This document shows positions 16,930 to 28,382 of a DNA stretch of 64,000 bases, piece after piece. The notes beneath the pieces were generated by a model, which did not search any database, had not been told where the DNA came from, and saw only the letters and a program-made list of their open reading frames with translations. A program made the translations under genes and the position numbers. The stretch lies in contig NZ_JAJFEQ010000001.1 in the NCBI RefSeq assembly GCF_020707265.1, forward strand, positions 310,001-374,000, written 5' to 3'. Each line of letters starts with the position of its first letter. Position 1 is the first letter of the stretch. Source of the DNA: Massilia sp. IC2-477. GTDB taxonomy: Bacteria > Pseudomonadota > Gammaproteobacteria > Burkholderiales > Burkholderiaceae_D.

Positions 16930-17679
16930 TCAAGATGCGGGAGTCTGCTTCGTGCAGGAAAAGTCGGCAGCCGCCAGCGGCAGGTTCTTCAAGCGCTGCT
17001 GCAAGCCTGCGACCGGAATTGCGAAACGCGGACGCACGCTGTCAGCGCTGACGCGATAGAAGGCCGCATGTCGTTCTGCCCAGCGGCTGTCGTATTCTTC
17101 GCGCGTGATGGCCAGATCGGCGGCGAAATCTCCATCCTCGATTTCCCGCATCAGGGAAGCGCTCCAGCAAGGCAGCCAATGAATCGGGCCGCCTTGAACG
17201 ATCAGGTGGTACTGCCCGTCGCGGCTTTGGGCAACTGGCCAGGACCTGTAGCGCAGCATTTCCAGGGCACTGCCATTCGAACGAAGCAGCATCAGCCTGG
17301 CGGGCTCGGCGGCGCCGACTTTCATCGCGCCGTAATGGCTGCCCGTCACCGCATAAAATTCGCCGCCAATGTCCGCGCCAGCTACGTGCTGCAGCATGCG
17401 CGCCTTGAACCAGGTCGGCGGCGGATTCAAGCAGATGACGACCGTCGTGCTGCCGTCGGCCCTGGCCTGGGTCTGCGGCTTGGGGCAATCGTAGCCCTTC
17501 AGGTAATCGGTGGCGGCCAGTTCCGCCACAACCAGGGTCAAGCTGCCCGTAGCCTCTTCGAACCTGGGGTAGGTGCTCGGCACTTCCTGCGCGAACGGCG
17601 ACGCCGCCCGCGCCGCTTGCCATGGCCCCGCGGCGAGGATCGCGGTCATCAGGATCAGTCGTATAGAGGCGCGATGCAT
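16930..17679 (-). CDS. Exported protein of unknown function
   Basis: A 249-residue protein not recognised. The signal peptide is clear (MHRASIRLILMTAILAAGPWQAARA, cleavage near residue 25), and AGGAG sits 7 bases before the ATG. The mature protein has four cysteines (KGYDCPK, VVICLNPPP, LPCWSAS and FSC near the end), suggesting two disulfides in the periplasm. QHVAGADIGGEFYAVTGSHYG looks like a small beta-barrel turn region. There is no lipobox, no membrane segment after the signal and no catalytic motif I can name. It faces tldD convergently and lies downstream of two TonB receptors on the same strand, with a terminator between. Confidence 0.75.
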   Translation of the reverse strand: MHRASIRLILMTAILAAGPWQAARAASPFAQEVPSTYPRFEEATGSLTLVVAELAATDYLKGYDCPKPQTQARADGSTTVVICLNPPPTWFKARMLQHVAGADIGGEFYAVTGSHYGAMKVGAAEPARLMLLRSNGSALEMLRYRSWPVAQSRDGQYHLIVQGGPIHWLPCWSASLMREIEDGDFAADLAITREEYDSRWAERHAAFYRVSADSVRPRFAIPVAGLQQRLKNLPLAAADFSCTKQTPAS

Positions 17680-17744
17680 GGAGACTCCTGGCGGCTTGAC
17701 GGGCAGTTGGATTGCTCAATGCCGATCATAGCTTGCCGCCGTAC

Positions 17745-17780
17745 AAAATGAAATGCCGTCCAGGCTCGACTGGACGGCAT
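17745..17780 (-). terminator. Rho-independent terminator after TonB receptor 3
   Basis: ATGCCGTCCAG (17753-17763) pairs perfectly with 17770-17780 around a six-base loop. The minus-strand sequence after it is TTCATTTTG. It closes the receptor 4-receptor 3 transcript. Confidence 0.85.
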
Positions 17781-17816
17781 GGGGCCTGTTGGCGTTTTTG
17801 CCTCTACTATCGGTCG

Positions 17817-20486
17817 TCAGAAGCGGTAGGTCACGCGCGCATACACCGTGAAGCCGAGCGGATCGGTGTAGCGCGGGTCGTAGCCCAGCTGGAAGTTGGT
17901 GACCTGGTTGGTGAAGGGCGGCTCCTCGTCGAACAGGTTCTTGATGCCCGCCGTTAGCTCGGCTTTCTTGTTGCCGGTGTAGGTCGCCGCGATAGACCAG
18001 GTCGAGTAGTGGCCGACCCGGTTGAAGAACTCGGGCGCGACCGCGGTGTTCTGATCCAGGTAGTGCGACATATAGCGGTTGGCCAGGTTGAAGGTCCAGT
18101 CGCCGCGGCTCAAGGTGAACAGCAGGTTGTGGCGCCAGCGGAACACCGGTGTGGCGTCCGCGTAGCGTCCCGCGTTCTCGGTGAAGGGGCCGCCCGGCTC
18201 GTTCTGGTAGTCGTACTTGTTGACGTAGGTGCCGTCCAGGTTGACGCTGAAGTTGCCGAAGCGGTTGCGCGGCAGGCGGTAGGCCACCGACAGGTCGAGG
18301 CCGCGCGTCTTCACCTCGCCCAGGTTGTCGGTAATCGCCAGCACGTAGAGCAGGGTGGTGCCGCTGGGATCGTAGACGAACAGGTTGGGGTATTTTTCGA
18401 AATTGGCGAACAGGGTCTGTTCGGCCAGCGCACTGATCTGGTCCTTCAGGCGGATGTTCCAGTAATCGAGCGAGATCGTCAGCGGCTGGATCGGTTCGAA
18501 CACGACGCCGACGCTGTGGGTGCGCGAGCGCTCCGGCGACAGCTCCGGGTTGCCGCCCTGGCGGACATATTGCTGCTGGCCGCAGGCAATGTTCGGGTTG
18601 GCGCCCGGAGTCGGCACGCCGTTCGGGCACAGCAGCGGGTCGTTGTAGGTGTCCGAGCTGTTGGTGGTGGCCTGCGGACCATACAGGTCGAACAGGGTCG
18701 GCGCCCGGAAGCCCTTGTTGAAGGAGCCGCGCACCAGCAGCTGGCGGGTCGGCTGCCAGCGCAGCGCCACCTTCGGGTTGAAGCTGCCGCCGACATCGCT
18801 GTAGTGGTCGTAGCGCGCGGCGACGTTGAGTTCCAGGTCCTTGACGATGGGGACGTTGACTTCGCTGAACAGCGCCCAGATGCTGCGCTGCCCGGCCTGG
18901 TCGCTGGCATCGGCGTAGCCGCTGCTGGAAGCCTGCGAGGCCAGTGCGCGGTCGACGAAATACTTGGCGCGGTCGCGCCGGAATTCGGCGCCAATGGCAA
19001 AGCCGAGCGGACCGCCGGGCAGGCTCAAAAGCTCGCGGCTGGCGCGCGCGTCGATCGCCGCACTGTGGATGCGCGCATGCAGGTATTCGCCGGACAGGAT
19101 CGAATTGTTCAGGTAATCCGCCCCTGCCGCGTTCTGCGCGCCGAAGGGATTCAGGATGCCGGCCGCCACGCCTTCGATAATGCGCTGGTCGATCACGTAG
19201 CCGCCGTTGAAGATGCTTTTCGCCTTGCCCAGCGAGTAGGAAATCCCGGCGTTGTAGTCCCAGCCGGCCACCGTGCCTTCCAGGCTGGCGAGCAGGCGGT
19301 CGGTGATGCTGGAATCGAAGTTGTTGCGCGGGCCGGTTTCCAGCGGACGCCAGGAGACGTCGAGCGGCTCGCCCGTCAGTCCGGGGAAGGCAGGGACGAT
19401 GCCGTTGCCCGGATAAAAGGGACTGTCGCCGCTCATGATCACGCCGATGCCGGACAGGGGCGGCGGCGCGACCTGGGATTCGTTGGTGCTGCGGCCGTGC
19501 ACGAATTCGAGGCCGGCCGTGTGCTCGCCGAACTTCTTGTTGAGCCGGGCCATGGCGCTGAACTGGCGCGTCTTCGGGATGTTGTCGACGAAGCGGGTGT
19601 AGTCGAAGGCGCACAGGGGCGCGTCCGGCAGCGGCACCGAGTCGGGCTGTTGGCAGGTGGGGTAATAGGGATTGCCACTGATGCCGTTGTCGGAAAAGAA
19701 GTTGGCGGGGAAGGTGGTGCCGCTGACTTCGAACAGGCCGCGTTCGGGCCGGATGCCGGTGCGCGAGAAACTGCGTTCGGTCGCGCGCAAGGGACTTTGC
19801 TGGTGCCAGTCGATCACGCCCCACATGCTCAGGCCGTCGCGTTCGAGGTCGCCCCAGCCGCCCGACAGGTTGATGCGCTGCTCGTGACCGCCGCCGTTGG
19901 CCCAGGGCTCGTAGGCTTCCACGGCCAGCGCCGCGCCTTCCACCGAGCGCTTGGTGATGAAGTTGATCACGCCGCCGATGGCGTCGGTGCCGTAGATCGC
20001 CGAGGCGCCGTCGCGCAGCACCTCGACACGCTCCAGCGCGGCCACCGGGATGATGTTGAGGTCGACCGAATCGGCGAAGTAGGGGTGGTTCGCCAGCCGC
20101 CGGCCATTGAGCAGCACCAGGGTCTTGTCGCCGCCGAGGCCGCGCAGGTCGGCGGTGGCGCGCCCACCCGTGCCGGAGCCGACAGCGGCGGTCGAGCCTT
20201 CCGAGGACTGGTTCATCGGGATCGCGTTCAGCACTTCCTGCGCGGTGGCCAGGCCCTGCCTCGCGAAATCCGAGGCGCGGATCGTCGTGATCGGCAGCGA
20301 GGTCTCGGCCGCCAGCCGGCGGATCGAGGAGCCGGTGATCTCGACGCGCTGCATGGGCGCCGTGGTGGGTGTGGGCGGCGGCTGCAGGCCGGGCGGCGAC
20401 GTCTGGGCCAGCAGCGGCGGCGCGCACAGGACGAGGCCGCCGGCGAACAGCCGGCGCAGGATGCGTGCGATGGAGGTTTCGTGCAT
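17817..20486 (-). CDS. TonB-dependent outer-membrane receptor 3
   Basis: An 889-residue TonB-dependent transporter. The ATG at 20486 (MHETSIARILRRLFAGG) was chosen because it starts a signal peptide like those of the neighbouring receptors; the frame extends 24 codons upstream without one. QRVEITGSSIRR is the TonB-box-like segment. The plug carries LRGLGGDKTLVLLNGRRL and LERVEVLRDGASAIYGTDA, and the barrel ends VYARVTYRF. It lies 106 bp downstream of receptor 4 on the same strand, with two strong hairpins and no T run between, so cotranscription with differential expression is plausible. Substrate unknown. Confidence 0.93.
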   Translation of the reverse strand: MHETSIARILRRLFAGGLVLCAPPLLAQTSPPGLQPPPTPTTAPMQRVEITGSSIRRLAAETSLPITTIRASDFARQGLATAQEVLNAIPMNQSSEGSTAAVGSGTGGRATADLRGLGGDKTLVLLNGRRLANHPYFADSVDLNIIPVAALERVEVLRDGASAIYGTDAIGGVINFITKRSVEGAALAVEAYEPWANGGGHEQRINLSGGWGDLERDGLSMWGVIDWHQQSPLRATERSFSRTGIRPERGLFEVSGTTFPANFFSDNGISGNPYYPTCQQPDSVPLPDAPLCAFDYTRFVDNIPKTRQFSAMARLNKKFGEHTAGLEFVHGRSTNESQVAPPPLSGIGVIMSGDSPFYPGNGIVPAFPGLTGEPLDVSWRPLETGPRNNFDSSITDRLLASLEGTVAGWDYNAGISYSLGKAKSIFNGGYVIDQRIIEGVAAGILNPFGAQNAAGADYLNNSILSGEYLHARIHSAAIDARASRELLSLPGGPLGFAIGAEFRRDRAKYFVDRALASQASSSGYADASDQAGQRSIWALFSEVNVPIVKDLELNVAARYDHYSDVGGSFNPKVALRWQPTRQLLVRGSFNKGFRAPTLFDLYGPQATTNSSDTYNDPLLCPNGVPTPGANPNIACGQQQYVRQGGNPELSPERSRTHSVGVVFEPIQPLTISLDYWNIRLKDQISALAEQTLFANFEKYPNLFVYDPSGTTLLYVLAITDNLGEVKTRGLDLSVAYRLPRNRFGNFSVNLDGTYVNKYDYQNEPGGPFTENAGRYADATPVFRWRHNLLFTLSRGDWTFNLANRYMSHYLDQNTAVAPEFFNRVGHYSTWSIAATYTGNKKAELTAGIKNLFDEEPPFTNQVTNFQLGYDPRYTDPLGFTVYARVTYRF

Positions 20487-20512
20487 GATCGGTCCGTTGG
20501 TGGATGGATAGG

Positions 20513-20575
20513 GCGGTACCGGCGCCGGTACCGCTGCCGTGCGCCCGGTCCCGCCCACCGGTGCGGGACCGGGCG
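20513..20575. repeat. Two strong hairpins between TonB receptors 4 and 3
   Basis: The first is a perfect 22-bp palindrome (arms GCGGTACCGGC, 20513-20523 with 20524-20534). The second is a 13-bp stem CGCCCGGTCCCGC (20542-20554) with 20563-20575. Neither is followed by a T run in the minus direction, so they look like mRNA-stabilising or processing structures rather than terminators. Confidence 0.6.
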
Positions 20576-20592
20576 GGCGGGGCAGGTGGGCG

Positions 20593-23469
20593 TCAGAAGG
20601 TGTAGCGCGCCCCCAGCGTGTACAGGCGGCCGACGGCGCCGGCGTAGTCGAGCGGGTTGTACGACACCGCGCCGTAGGTCAGCGGATCCAGCGGCGCCAC
20701 CTTGTCGAAGACGTTCTGGATCGAGCCGAACACTTCCCACTTGGCCTGAGGCTTCCAGCGGAACACCAGGTCGACGGTGGTGAACGAGGACAGTTCGCAA
20801 TCGGTCGGTGCATCGTTGCCGTTGGCGAAATGGGAGGCGCAGCCCTCCGGATCATCCTTGAACAGGGTATTGTCGATCTTGCCGCGGTAGTTCAGGTTGG
20901 CCGACACGCGGAAATTCTCGCGTTCCCAGGTGGCGCGCAGGTTGGCGCGGTTGTCTGGCGTGCCGACGCAGTTGGTCACGTCGCAGTTGCCGTGGGTGCC
21001 GGCGAAGTCCTGCGAGGTGCCGTCGCGTTCGGTGCGTACCCACTTGAACAGGTGGGTCCACTTGGCGTCGAACACGAGGTTGCCGTATCCACTGGGCAGC
21101 GGCATGCTGTGGCGCGCATCGAGGTCGAGGCCGCGCACCTTGGTCTGGGCCGAGTTGACGTAGCTGGCCAGCACCGCCGTGATGGCGCCGGGATCGCCGG
21201 GAATGCCGGCTTCGGCCGTGCTGGGGTCGCGCGCGACGCGCCCGGCGAGGATCGCGGCCGGGATCTGTTCCTGGTTGATCTCGTTCTTGCGCTTGATCTG
21301 CCAGTAGTCGAGCGAGATGCTGGTGCGCGGCAGCGGGTCCCAGATGATGCCCACGTTGTAGCTCTTCGAGCGCTCGGGATCGAGGTCGGGGTTGGGCGAA
21401 GTGATCAGGGCGATGTTGGCCGGGTTGCAGGCCGCCTCCACGCCCAGCGCGCAACGCACCGGGTCGGAAGCGTTGGTGAAGGCCGCCAGCCCGCCGACCC
21501 CGTTTTCCGCCGGGCTCGGCGCGCGGAAGCCGCGCGCCCAGGTGGCGCGCAGCGCGAACTGGCGTGCCGGCGTCCACTTCACGCCCACCTTCGGCGTGTA
21601 CGCATTGCCGACGTCGGTGAAGTGGTCCCAGCGCATGGCGCCGGTCAGCTCAAGCCCTGGCAGGACCGGCGCCAGCACCTCGCCGTACATCGCAAAGACG
21701 TTGCGCTGGCCGTCGTAGGCCGAATAGCCGAGGCCGATGATGTTGCCGCGCTCGGTACCGGTGGTGGGCTGCAGCTCGGCCGACTCGTGGCGGAACTCGG
21801 CGCCCACCGCCACCCCGAGAGCGCCGCCGGCCAGCTTGCCGAATTCGCGCGTGGCCTTGAAGTCGATCTGGGCGATCTCGGTATGGGCGTCATTGGTGAT
21901 TTCCGGCGACAGGGCGGCGTACACGGCCGGCGAATTCAGCCCCGCGTTCTCGGCGATGCGCCACAGGGTGCCGACCGGCAGCGCGCGGTAGCCGGGATTG
22001 TTGAGGATCGCCGTATTGATGTTGGCCGCGGTCGGGTTGAGCAGGGCGAAGGTGGCGTCGCGCTGCAGGAAACCGTTGCGGTCCTGGCTGACCTTGCTGC
22101 GCGAGTAGAGCAGCGAGGTATCCCATTCCCAGCCGATGCTGGTGCCGCGCGCGCCGACCAGGGCGCGGATGAAGGTCGATTCGATTTCCGAATTGCGAGG
22201 CCCGACGTCCGCCGCCAGGTAGCGCAGGCGCGCCTCGCGTCCGAAATACGGATTGTCGGGATGGGTCGGCCCGAAGGCCGCACCGGCCCCGCTCACCGGC
22301 CCGCCGGGGTAACCCTGGTTGGCGCTGATGGTCGACGGCGTGGTGGAGGTGCGGCTCAGGCTGTTGTACAGGTTGAGTTCGGTGTAAGCCTCGATATCCC
22401 TGGGCAGCTTGAGGGTGCCGCGTCCGAACAGGGACGTGTATTCCTGGTCGGGCTGGATCTGGTTGTACAGGAATGCGGCATCGACCAGGCAGCCGCCGCC
22501 CGGGTCGCCCTGCGGGTGGTTGGTGAAGTTGCTGCAGGCCGCCGCCGGGAAGAAGCGGGTGAAGCCGGCGCCGGCCGGATTGCCGCGGTTGTAGTAGTCG
22601 AGCGTGTCGGGGTTGCGCACGTTGCCGTTGATGGGGCTGCCGGAAGCGTTGTTGCCGGTGATGGCGCCGGTGCCGCCCAGCGCTTCCTGCGCCGAGAAGC
22701 CCCAGGGCCGCAGGTCGGCCTTGCCGACCCAGTCGCGGTTGCCGCGCTCGCGGTTCCAGATCTCGTCGGTCTTCTTGTACTCGAAGTTGAGCAGCACGTT
22801 GAAGCCGTCCGCGTCGAGGTCGCCCTTGCCCCAGGTGGCGGCGACGTTGTACTGCTGGCCGTCGCCGGCGGTGGCGGTACCGGCCAGGGCACGCACCGTG
22901 CTGCCCTGGAAGTCGCGCCGCAGGATGATGTTGACCACGCCGGCGATCGCGTCGGAACCGTAGATGGCCGAGGCGCCGTCCTTCAGGATCTCGACCCGTT
23001 CGACCGCGTCGGTGGGAATGACGTTGAGGTCGGCGAACACCTTCTGTCCGTCGTCGGCCAGGCCGTAGGGCGCCATGCGGCGGCCGTTGAGCAGGACCAG
23101 GGTCGAGGCGGTGCCGAGGCCGCGCAGTGAAATGCCGGACGCGCCCGCGGCGAAGCCGCCGCCGAAGTTGGAGGGCACCGAACCCGAGTTGTCGACCGCG
23201 AGGGTCTGCAGCAGTTCGGCCACCGTGGTCTTGCCGGAGCGCTCGATGTCCGCGCGGTTCACGGTCTGCACCGACGAGGCGGTCTCGGCCTGGGCGCGGC
23301 GGATGTTCGAGCCGGTGATTTCCACACGGGCGACGGGCGTCGGGGCAGCTTCCTGGGCCCGCAGCACGGGGGCGGGCAGCAGCAGGGTAAAGCCGACAGA
23401 CAACAGGCCGACGGCACCGCCGCCGGCGAAGATGCGCCGCAGGGCGCGCGAGAGCAGGGTTTCAGTCAT
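20593..23469 (-). CDS. TonB-dependent outer-membrane receptor 4
   Basis: A 958-residue TonB-dependent transporter. GGAG lies 8 bases before the ATG at 23469. The signal peptide MTETLLSRALRRIFAGG plus a hydrophobic core ends near LRAQE. ARVEITGSNIRR is the TonB-box-like segment. The plug has LRGLGTASTLVLLNGRRM and VERVEILKDGASAIYGSDA; the barrel ends LYTLGARYTF. Cysteine pairs in predicted surface loops (for example CSNFTNHPQGDPGGGC) suggest disulfide-stabilised loops. It is the first gene of a two-receptor string. Divergent from the aroG leader. Substrate unknown. Confidence 0.93.
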   Translation of the reverse strand: MTETLLSRALRRIFAGGGAVGLLSVGFTLLLPAPVLRAQEAAPTPVARVEITGSNIRRAQAETASSVQTVNRADIERSGKTTVAELLQTLAVDNSGSVPSNFGGGFAAGASGISLRGLGTASTLVLLNGRRMAPYGLADDGQKVFADLNVIPTDAVERVEILKDGASAIYGSDAIAGVVNIILRRDFQGSTVRALAGTATAGDGQQYNVAATWGKGDLDADGFNVLLNFEYKKTDEIWNRERGNRDWVGKADLRPWGFSAQEALGGTGAITGNNASGSPINGNVRNPDTLDYYNRGNPAGAGFTRFFPAAACSNFTNHPQGDPGGGCLVDAAFLYNQIQPDQEYTSLFGRGTLKLPRDIEAYTELNLYNSLSRTSTTPSTISANQGYPGGPVSGAGAAFGPTHPDNPYFGREARLRYLAADVGPRNSEIESTFIRALVGARGTSIGWEWDTSLLYSRSKVSQDRNGFLQRDATFALLNPTAANINTAILNNPGYRALPVGTLWRIAENAGLNSPAVYAALSPEITNDAHTEIAQIDFKATREFGKLAGGALGVAVGAEFRHESAELQPTTGTERGNIIGLGYSAYDGQRNVFAMYGEVLAPVLPGLELTGAMRWDHFTDVGNAYTPKVGVKWTPARQFALRATWARGFRAPSPAENGVGGLAAFTNASDPVRCALGVEAACNPANIALITSPNPDLDPERSKSYNVGIIWDPLPRTSISLDYWQIKRKNEINQEQIPAAILAGRVARDPSTAEAGIPGDPGAITAVLASYVNSAQTKVRGLDLDARHSMPLPSGYGNLVFDAKWTHLFKWVRTERDGTSQDFAGTHGNCDVTNCVGTPDNRANLRATWERENFRVSANLNYRGKIDNTLFKDDPEGCASHFANGNDAPTDCELSSFTTVDLVFRWKPQAKWEVFGSIQNVFDKVAPLDPLTYGAVSYNPLDYAGAVGRLYTLGARYTF

Positions 23470-23755
23470 GTCCGGACTCCAGTGGTTGGGTTGTTCCCGC
23501 CGTGTCCACTCCAGCCGATCTTATTGAGGACGATCAAATGCCTGAAAAACTTTTCTTGTGAGAACACAAGATCGGCGCGGGGCGGCGGGGGCTTGAAGCG
23601 ACTTTTGCATCGCTGGATGAACGGCGACTGATCCCGCTCAAGGTGCGCGAAAAGGCTGGGAACAGCTGTGGGGTTCCCGCAACCGCTTGCCAAATCCTGT
23701 CGTGACAGCTGGCGGGACCGTGGGGCGGCGGCGGTCTGGCGCCACGGGAAAAGGC
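23470..23755. other. Divergent intergenic region between TonB receptor 4 and the aroG promoter
   Basis: No gene seen. It must hold the promoter of receptor 4, but I could not place one with confidence. A small palindrome CTTGTG (23555-23560) / CACAAG (23565-23570) is the only clear structure and could be an operator. Confidence 0.5.
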
Positions 23756-23785
23756 TTGCCAACCGTTACACAATGGCGTTATAGT
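23756..23785 (+). promoter_or_regulatory. Predicted sigma-70 promoter of the aroG leader
   Basis: TTGCCA (23756-23761) and TATAGT (23780-23785) are separated by 18 bp; both match the consensus closely. Transcription would begin near 23792, about 30 nt before the leader peptide. Confidence 0.7.
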
Positions 23786-23821
23786 CAGGCGAACAAGGTC
23801 TCCCGACCAGACGGACTATCC

Positions 23822-23890
23822 ATGCGCCAGCACGTTTTCTTTACCTGCTATTTTTACTTTAGCCATTCCAGCCCCTTGGCGGTGGAGTAG
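23822..23890 (+). CDS. Phe/Tyr-rich leader peptide of aroG attenuator
   Basis: A 22-codon reading frame, ATG at 23822 and TAG at 23888. Codons 5-13 read VFFTCYFYF, giving four Phe and two Tyr codons within eight. This is the hallmark of an attenuation leader such as enterobacterial pheL. A weak purine stretch (GACGGA) precedes the ATG. It lies between a good promoter and an intrinsic terminator upstream of aroG, the first enzyme of aromatic amino-acid synthesis. A ribosome stalling for charged Phe- or Tyr-tRNA at codons 6-13 would leave 23878-23883 free to pair with the terminator's left arm. Confidence 0.8.
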   Translation: MRQHVFFTCYFYFSHSSPLAVE

Positions 23891-23936
23891 CGGCAGGTTC
23901 ACGCGATTCAAAGAACAGTCCGACGCAAATCCAGAC

Positions 23937-23963
23937 AAACCGCCAGCGATGGCGGTTTTTTCG
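23937..23963 (+). terminator. aroG attenuator terminator with competing antiterminator
   Basis: AAACCGCC (23937-23944), loop AGCGAT, GGCGGTTT (23951-23958), then TTT: an intrinsic terminator 37 nt before the aroG start. Its left arm can instead pair with TGGCGGT at 23877-23883, inside the last codons of the leader peptide (7 bp). That segment would be masked by a ribosome reaching the stop codon and exposed by one stalled at the Phe/Tyr codons. A further 5-bp pairing, CGCCA 23825-23829 with 23877-23881, could serve as the 1:2 stem. Confidence 0.75.
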
Positions 23964-23999
23964 TTTTCAGCCCCAGCCAAACAGAACACGGAGTACAGC

Positions 24000-25058
24000 A
24001 TGCCTCGCACCGACGATTTACGCATCCGCGAAATGAAGGAACTGACGCCGCCCGCGCACCTGATCCGCGAGTTCCCGGTCACCCCGGCGGCGGAGCAGAC
24101 CGCGGCCAGTGCACGCGTGGCGCTGCACCGCATCCTGCACGGCCAGGACGACCGCCTGATGGTGGTGGTCGGCCCCTGCTCGATCCACGACCCGAAGGCG
24201 GCGCTCGAGTACGCGCGCGGCCTGGCCGAGCAGCGCCGCCGCTTCAAGGGCGAGCTCGAGATCGTGATGCGCGTCTACTTCGAGAAGCCGCGCACCACGG
24301 TCGGCTGGAAGGGCATGATCAACGACCCCTACATGGACAACAGCTTCCGCATCAACGACGGCCTGCGCATGGCGCGCGAGCTGCTGCGCGACGTCAACGA
24401 GCTGGGCCTGCCGGCCGGCACCGAGTTCCTCGACGTGATCAGCCCGCAGTACATCGCCGACCTGATCAGCTGGGGCGCGATCGGCGCCAGGACCACCGAA
24501 TCGCAGGTGCACCGCGAGCTGGCTTCCGGCCTCTCGTGTCCGGTCGGCTTCAAGAACGGCACCGACGGCAACATCAAGATCGCGGCCGACGCCATCAAGG
24601 CGGCCTCGCAGCCCCACCACTTCCTGTCGGTGACCAAGGGCGGGCATTCGGCCATCGTCTCGACCGCCGGCAACGAGGACTGCCATATCATCCTGCGCGG
24701 CGGCAAGGCGCCGAACTATGATGCGGCCAGCGTCGACGAGGCCTGCCGCCAGCTGGCGGCCAACGGCCTGGCGAGCCGCCTGATGATCGACGCCTCGCAC
24801 GCCAACAGCAGCAAGAACCCGCAGAACCAGGTGCCGGTGTGCGCCGATATCGCGGCCCAGATTGCCGCGGGCGACGACCGCATCGTCGGGGTGATGATCG
24901 AGTCGCACCTGGTGGGCGGCAGGCAAGACCTGGTGCCGGGACGCGAACTGACCTACGGCCAGTCGGTCACCGACGGCTGCATCGACTGGGAGACCAGCAT
25001 TGGCGTTCTGGAAGGACTGGCGGAGGCGGTCAAGCAGAGGAGGGTGCGGCCGGAGTAA
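24000..25058 (+). CDS. aroG: 3-deoxy-7-phosphoheptulonate (DAHP) synthase, type I
   Basis: Condenses phosphoenolpyruvate and erythrose 4-phosphate in the first step of the shikimate pathway, in the cytosol. 352 residues, the usual size of class I-alpha enzymes. The ATG at 24000 has GGAG 8 bases before it; the frame runs open from 23949, through the attenuator, which is not coding. Family motifs are GPCSIHDPKAALEYA, MRVYFEKPRTTVGWKG, ISPQYIADLISWGAIGARTTESQ, GFKNGTDG and DASHANSSKNP. Regulation by transcription attenuation is strongly suggested by the leader. Feedback inhibition is expected in the family, but whether by Phe or Tyr is not decided here. Confidence 0.97.
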   Translation: MPRTDDLRIREMKELTPPAHLIREFPVTPAAEQTAASARVALHRILHGQDDRLMVVVGPCSIHDPKAALEYARGLAEQRRRFKGELEIVMRVYFEKPRTTVGWKGMINDPYMDNSFRINDGLRMARELLRDVNELGLPAGTEFLDVISPQYIADLISWGAIGARTTESQVHRELASGLSCPVGFKNGTDGNIKIAADAIKAASQPHHFLSVTKGGHSAIVSTAGNEDCHIILRGGKAPNYDAASVDEACRQLAANGLASRLMIDASHANSSKNPQNQVPVCADIAAQIAAGDDRIVGVMIESHLVGGRQDLVPGRELTYGQSVTDGCIDWETSIGVLEGLAEAVKQRRVRPE

Positions 25059-25082
25059 GTCCCGCCTCGCGCAGCAGACAAT

Positions 25083-25120
25083 AAAAAACGGCGCACCCGC
25101 GAGGGTGCGCCGTTTTCATT
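25083..25120. terminator. Bidirectional terminator between aroG and TonB receptor 5
   Basis: A perfect 14-bp stem, AAAACGGCGCACCC (25085-25098) with 25103-25116 and loop GCGA. It is T-rich after the stem on the plus strand and has six T on the minus strand, so it can serve both convergent genes. Confidence 0.92.
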
Positions 25121-25132
25121 TGAGCCGCCGGA

Positions 25133-28054
<2,922 letters not shown>

Positions 28055-28382
28055 GTCGAGCTTCCCAGGTAAGCTCCGCGGCTCTTTTTATTGCGTCGGC
28101 CACGGAGAAGTTTTCATGACATTGCCGTGCAAGTGCAAAATCGGCATCGTTTCCTGCACGGCAATAAATACAGTGGCATACATACGTTGTCAATTGGAAT
28201 GTCTGTACAAGTAGAAAAAACAACTGCTGAGCAAATGTCTTTACAAAAAGAATATTTGGAGTTATACGCCGGACATAAAATGGAATAGGAAGGCCCCGGC
28301 CCGGGATGCTGTCCGCTCAGCAAAATTTGCGTTATCGTTACGCGCTTGGGCGTGCCGGCGCGCCACCACTTTCAGGAGTTCC
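28055..28382. other. Divergent intergenic region, TonB receptor 5 / peptide importer
   Basis: 328 bp, notably AT-rich at 28190-28290 compared with the neighbouring genes. It contains the receptor 5 promoter (28165-28193, minus). A TAAAAT hexamer at 28276-28281 might be a -10 for the importer, but no matching -35 was found. A short open frame (28091-28288) has no ribosome site and no recognisable product. Confidence 0.55.
28165..28193 (-). promoter_or_regulatory. Predicted sigma-70 promoter of TonB receptor 5
   Basis: On the minus strand a perfect -35 TTGACA (28193-28188), 17-bp spacer and -10 TATTTA (28170-28165). The leader would be about 105 nt. Confidence 0.7.

Noticed and set aside
23949-23999. 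Upstream start for aroG
   Set aside because: It would put coding sequence inside the attenuator terminator; the 24000 ATG has a good GGAG and matches the family N terminus.
28091-28323. Short frames between TonB receptor 5 and the peptide importer
   Set aside because: They overlap the predicted receptor promoter, lack ribosome sites and have no recognisable product.
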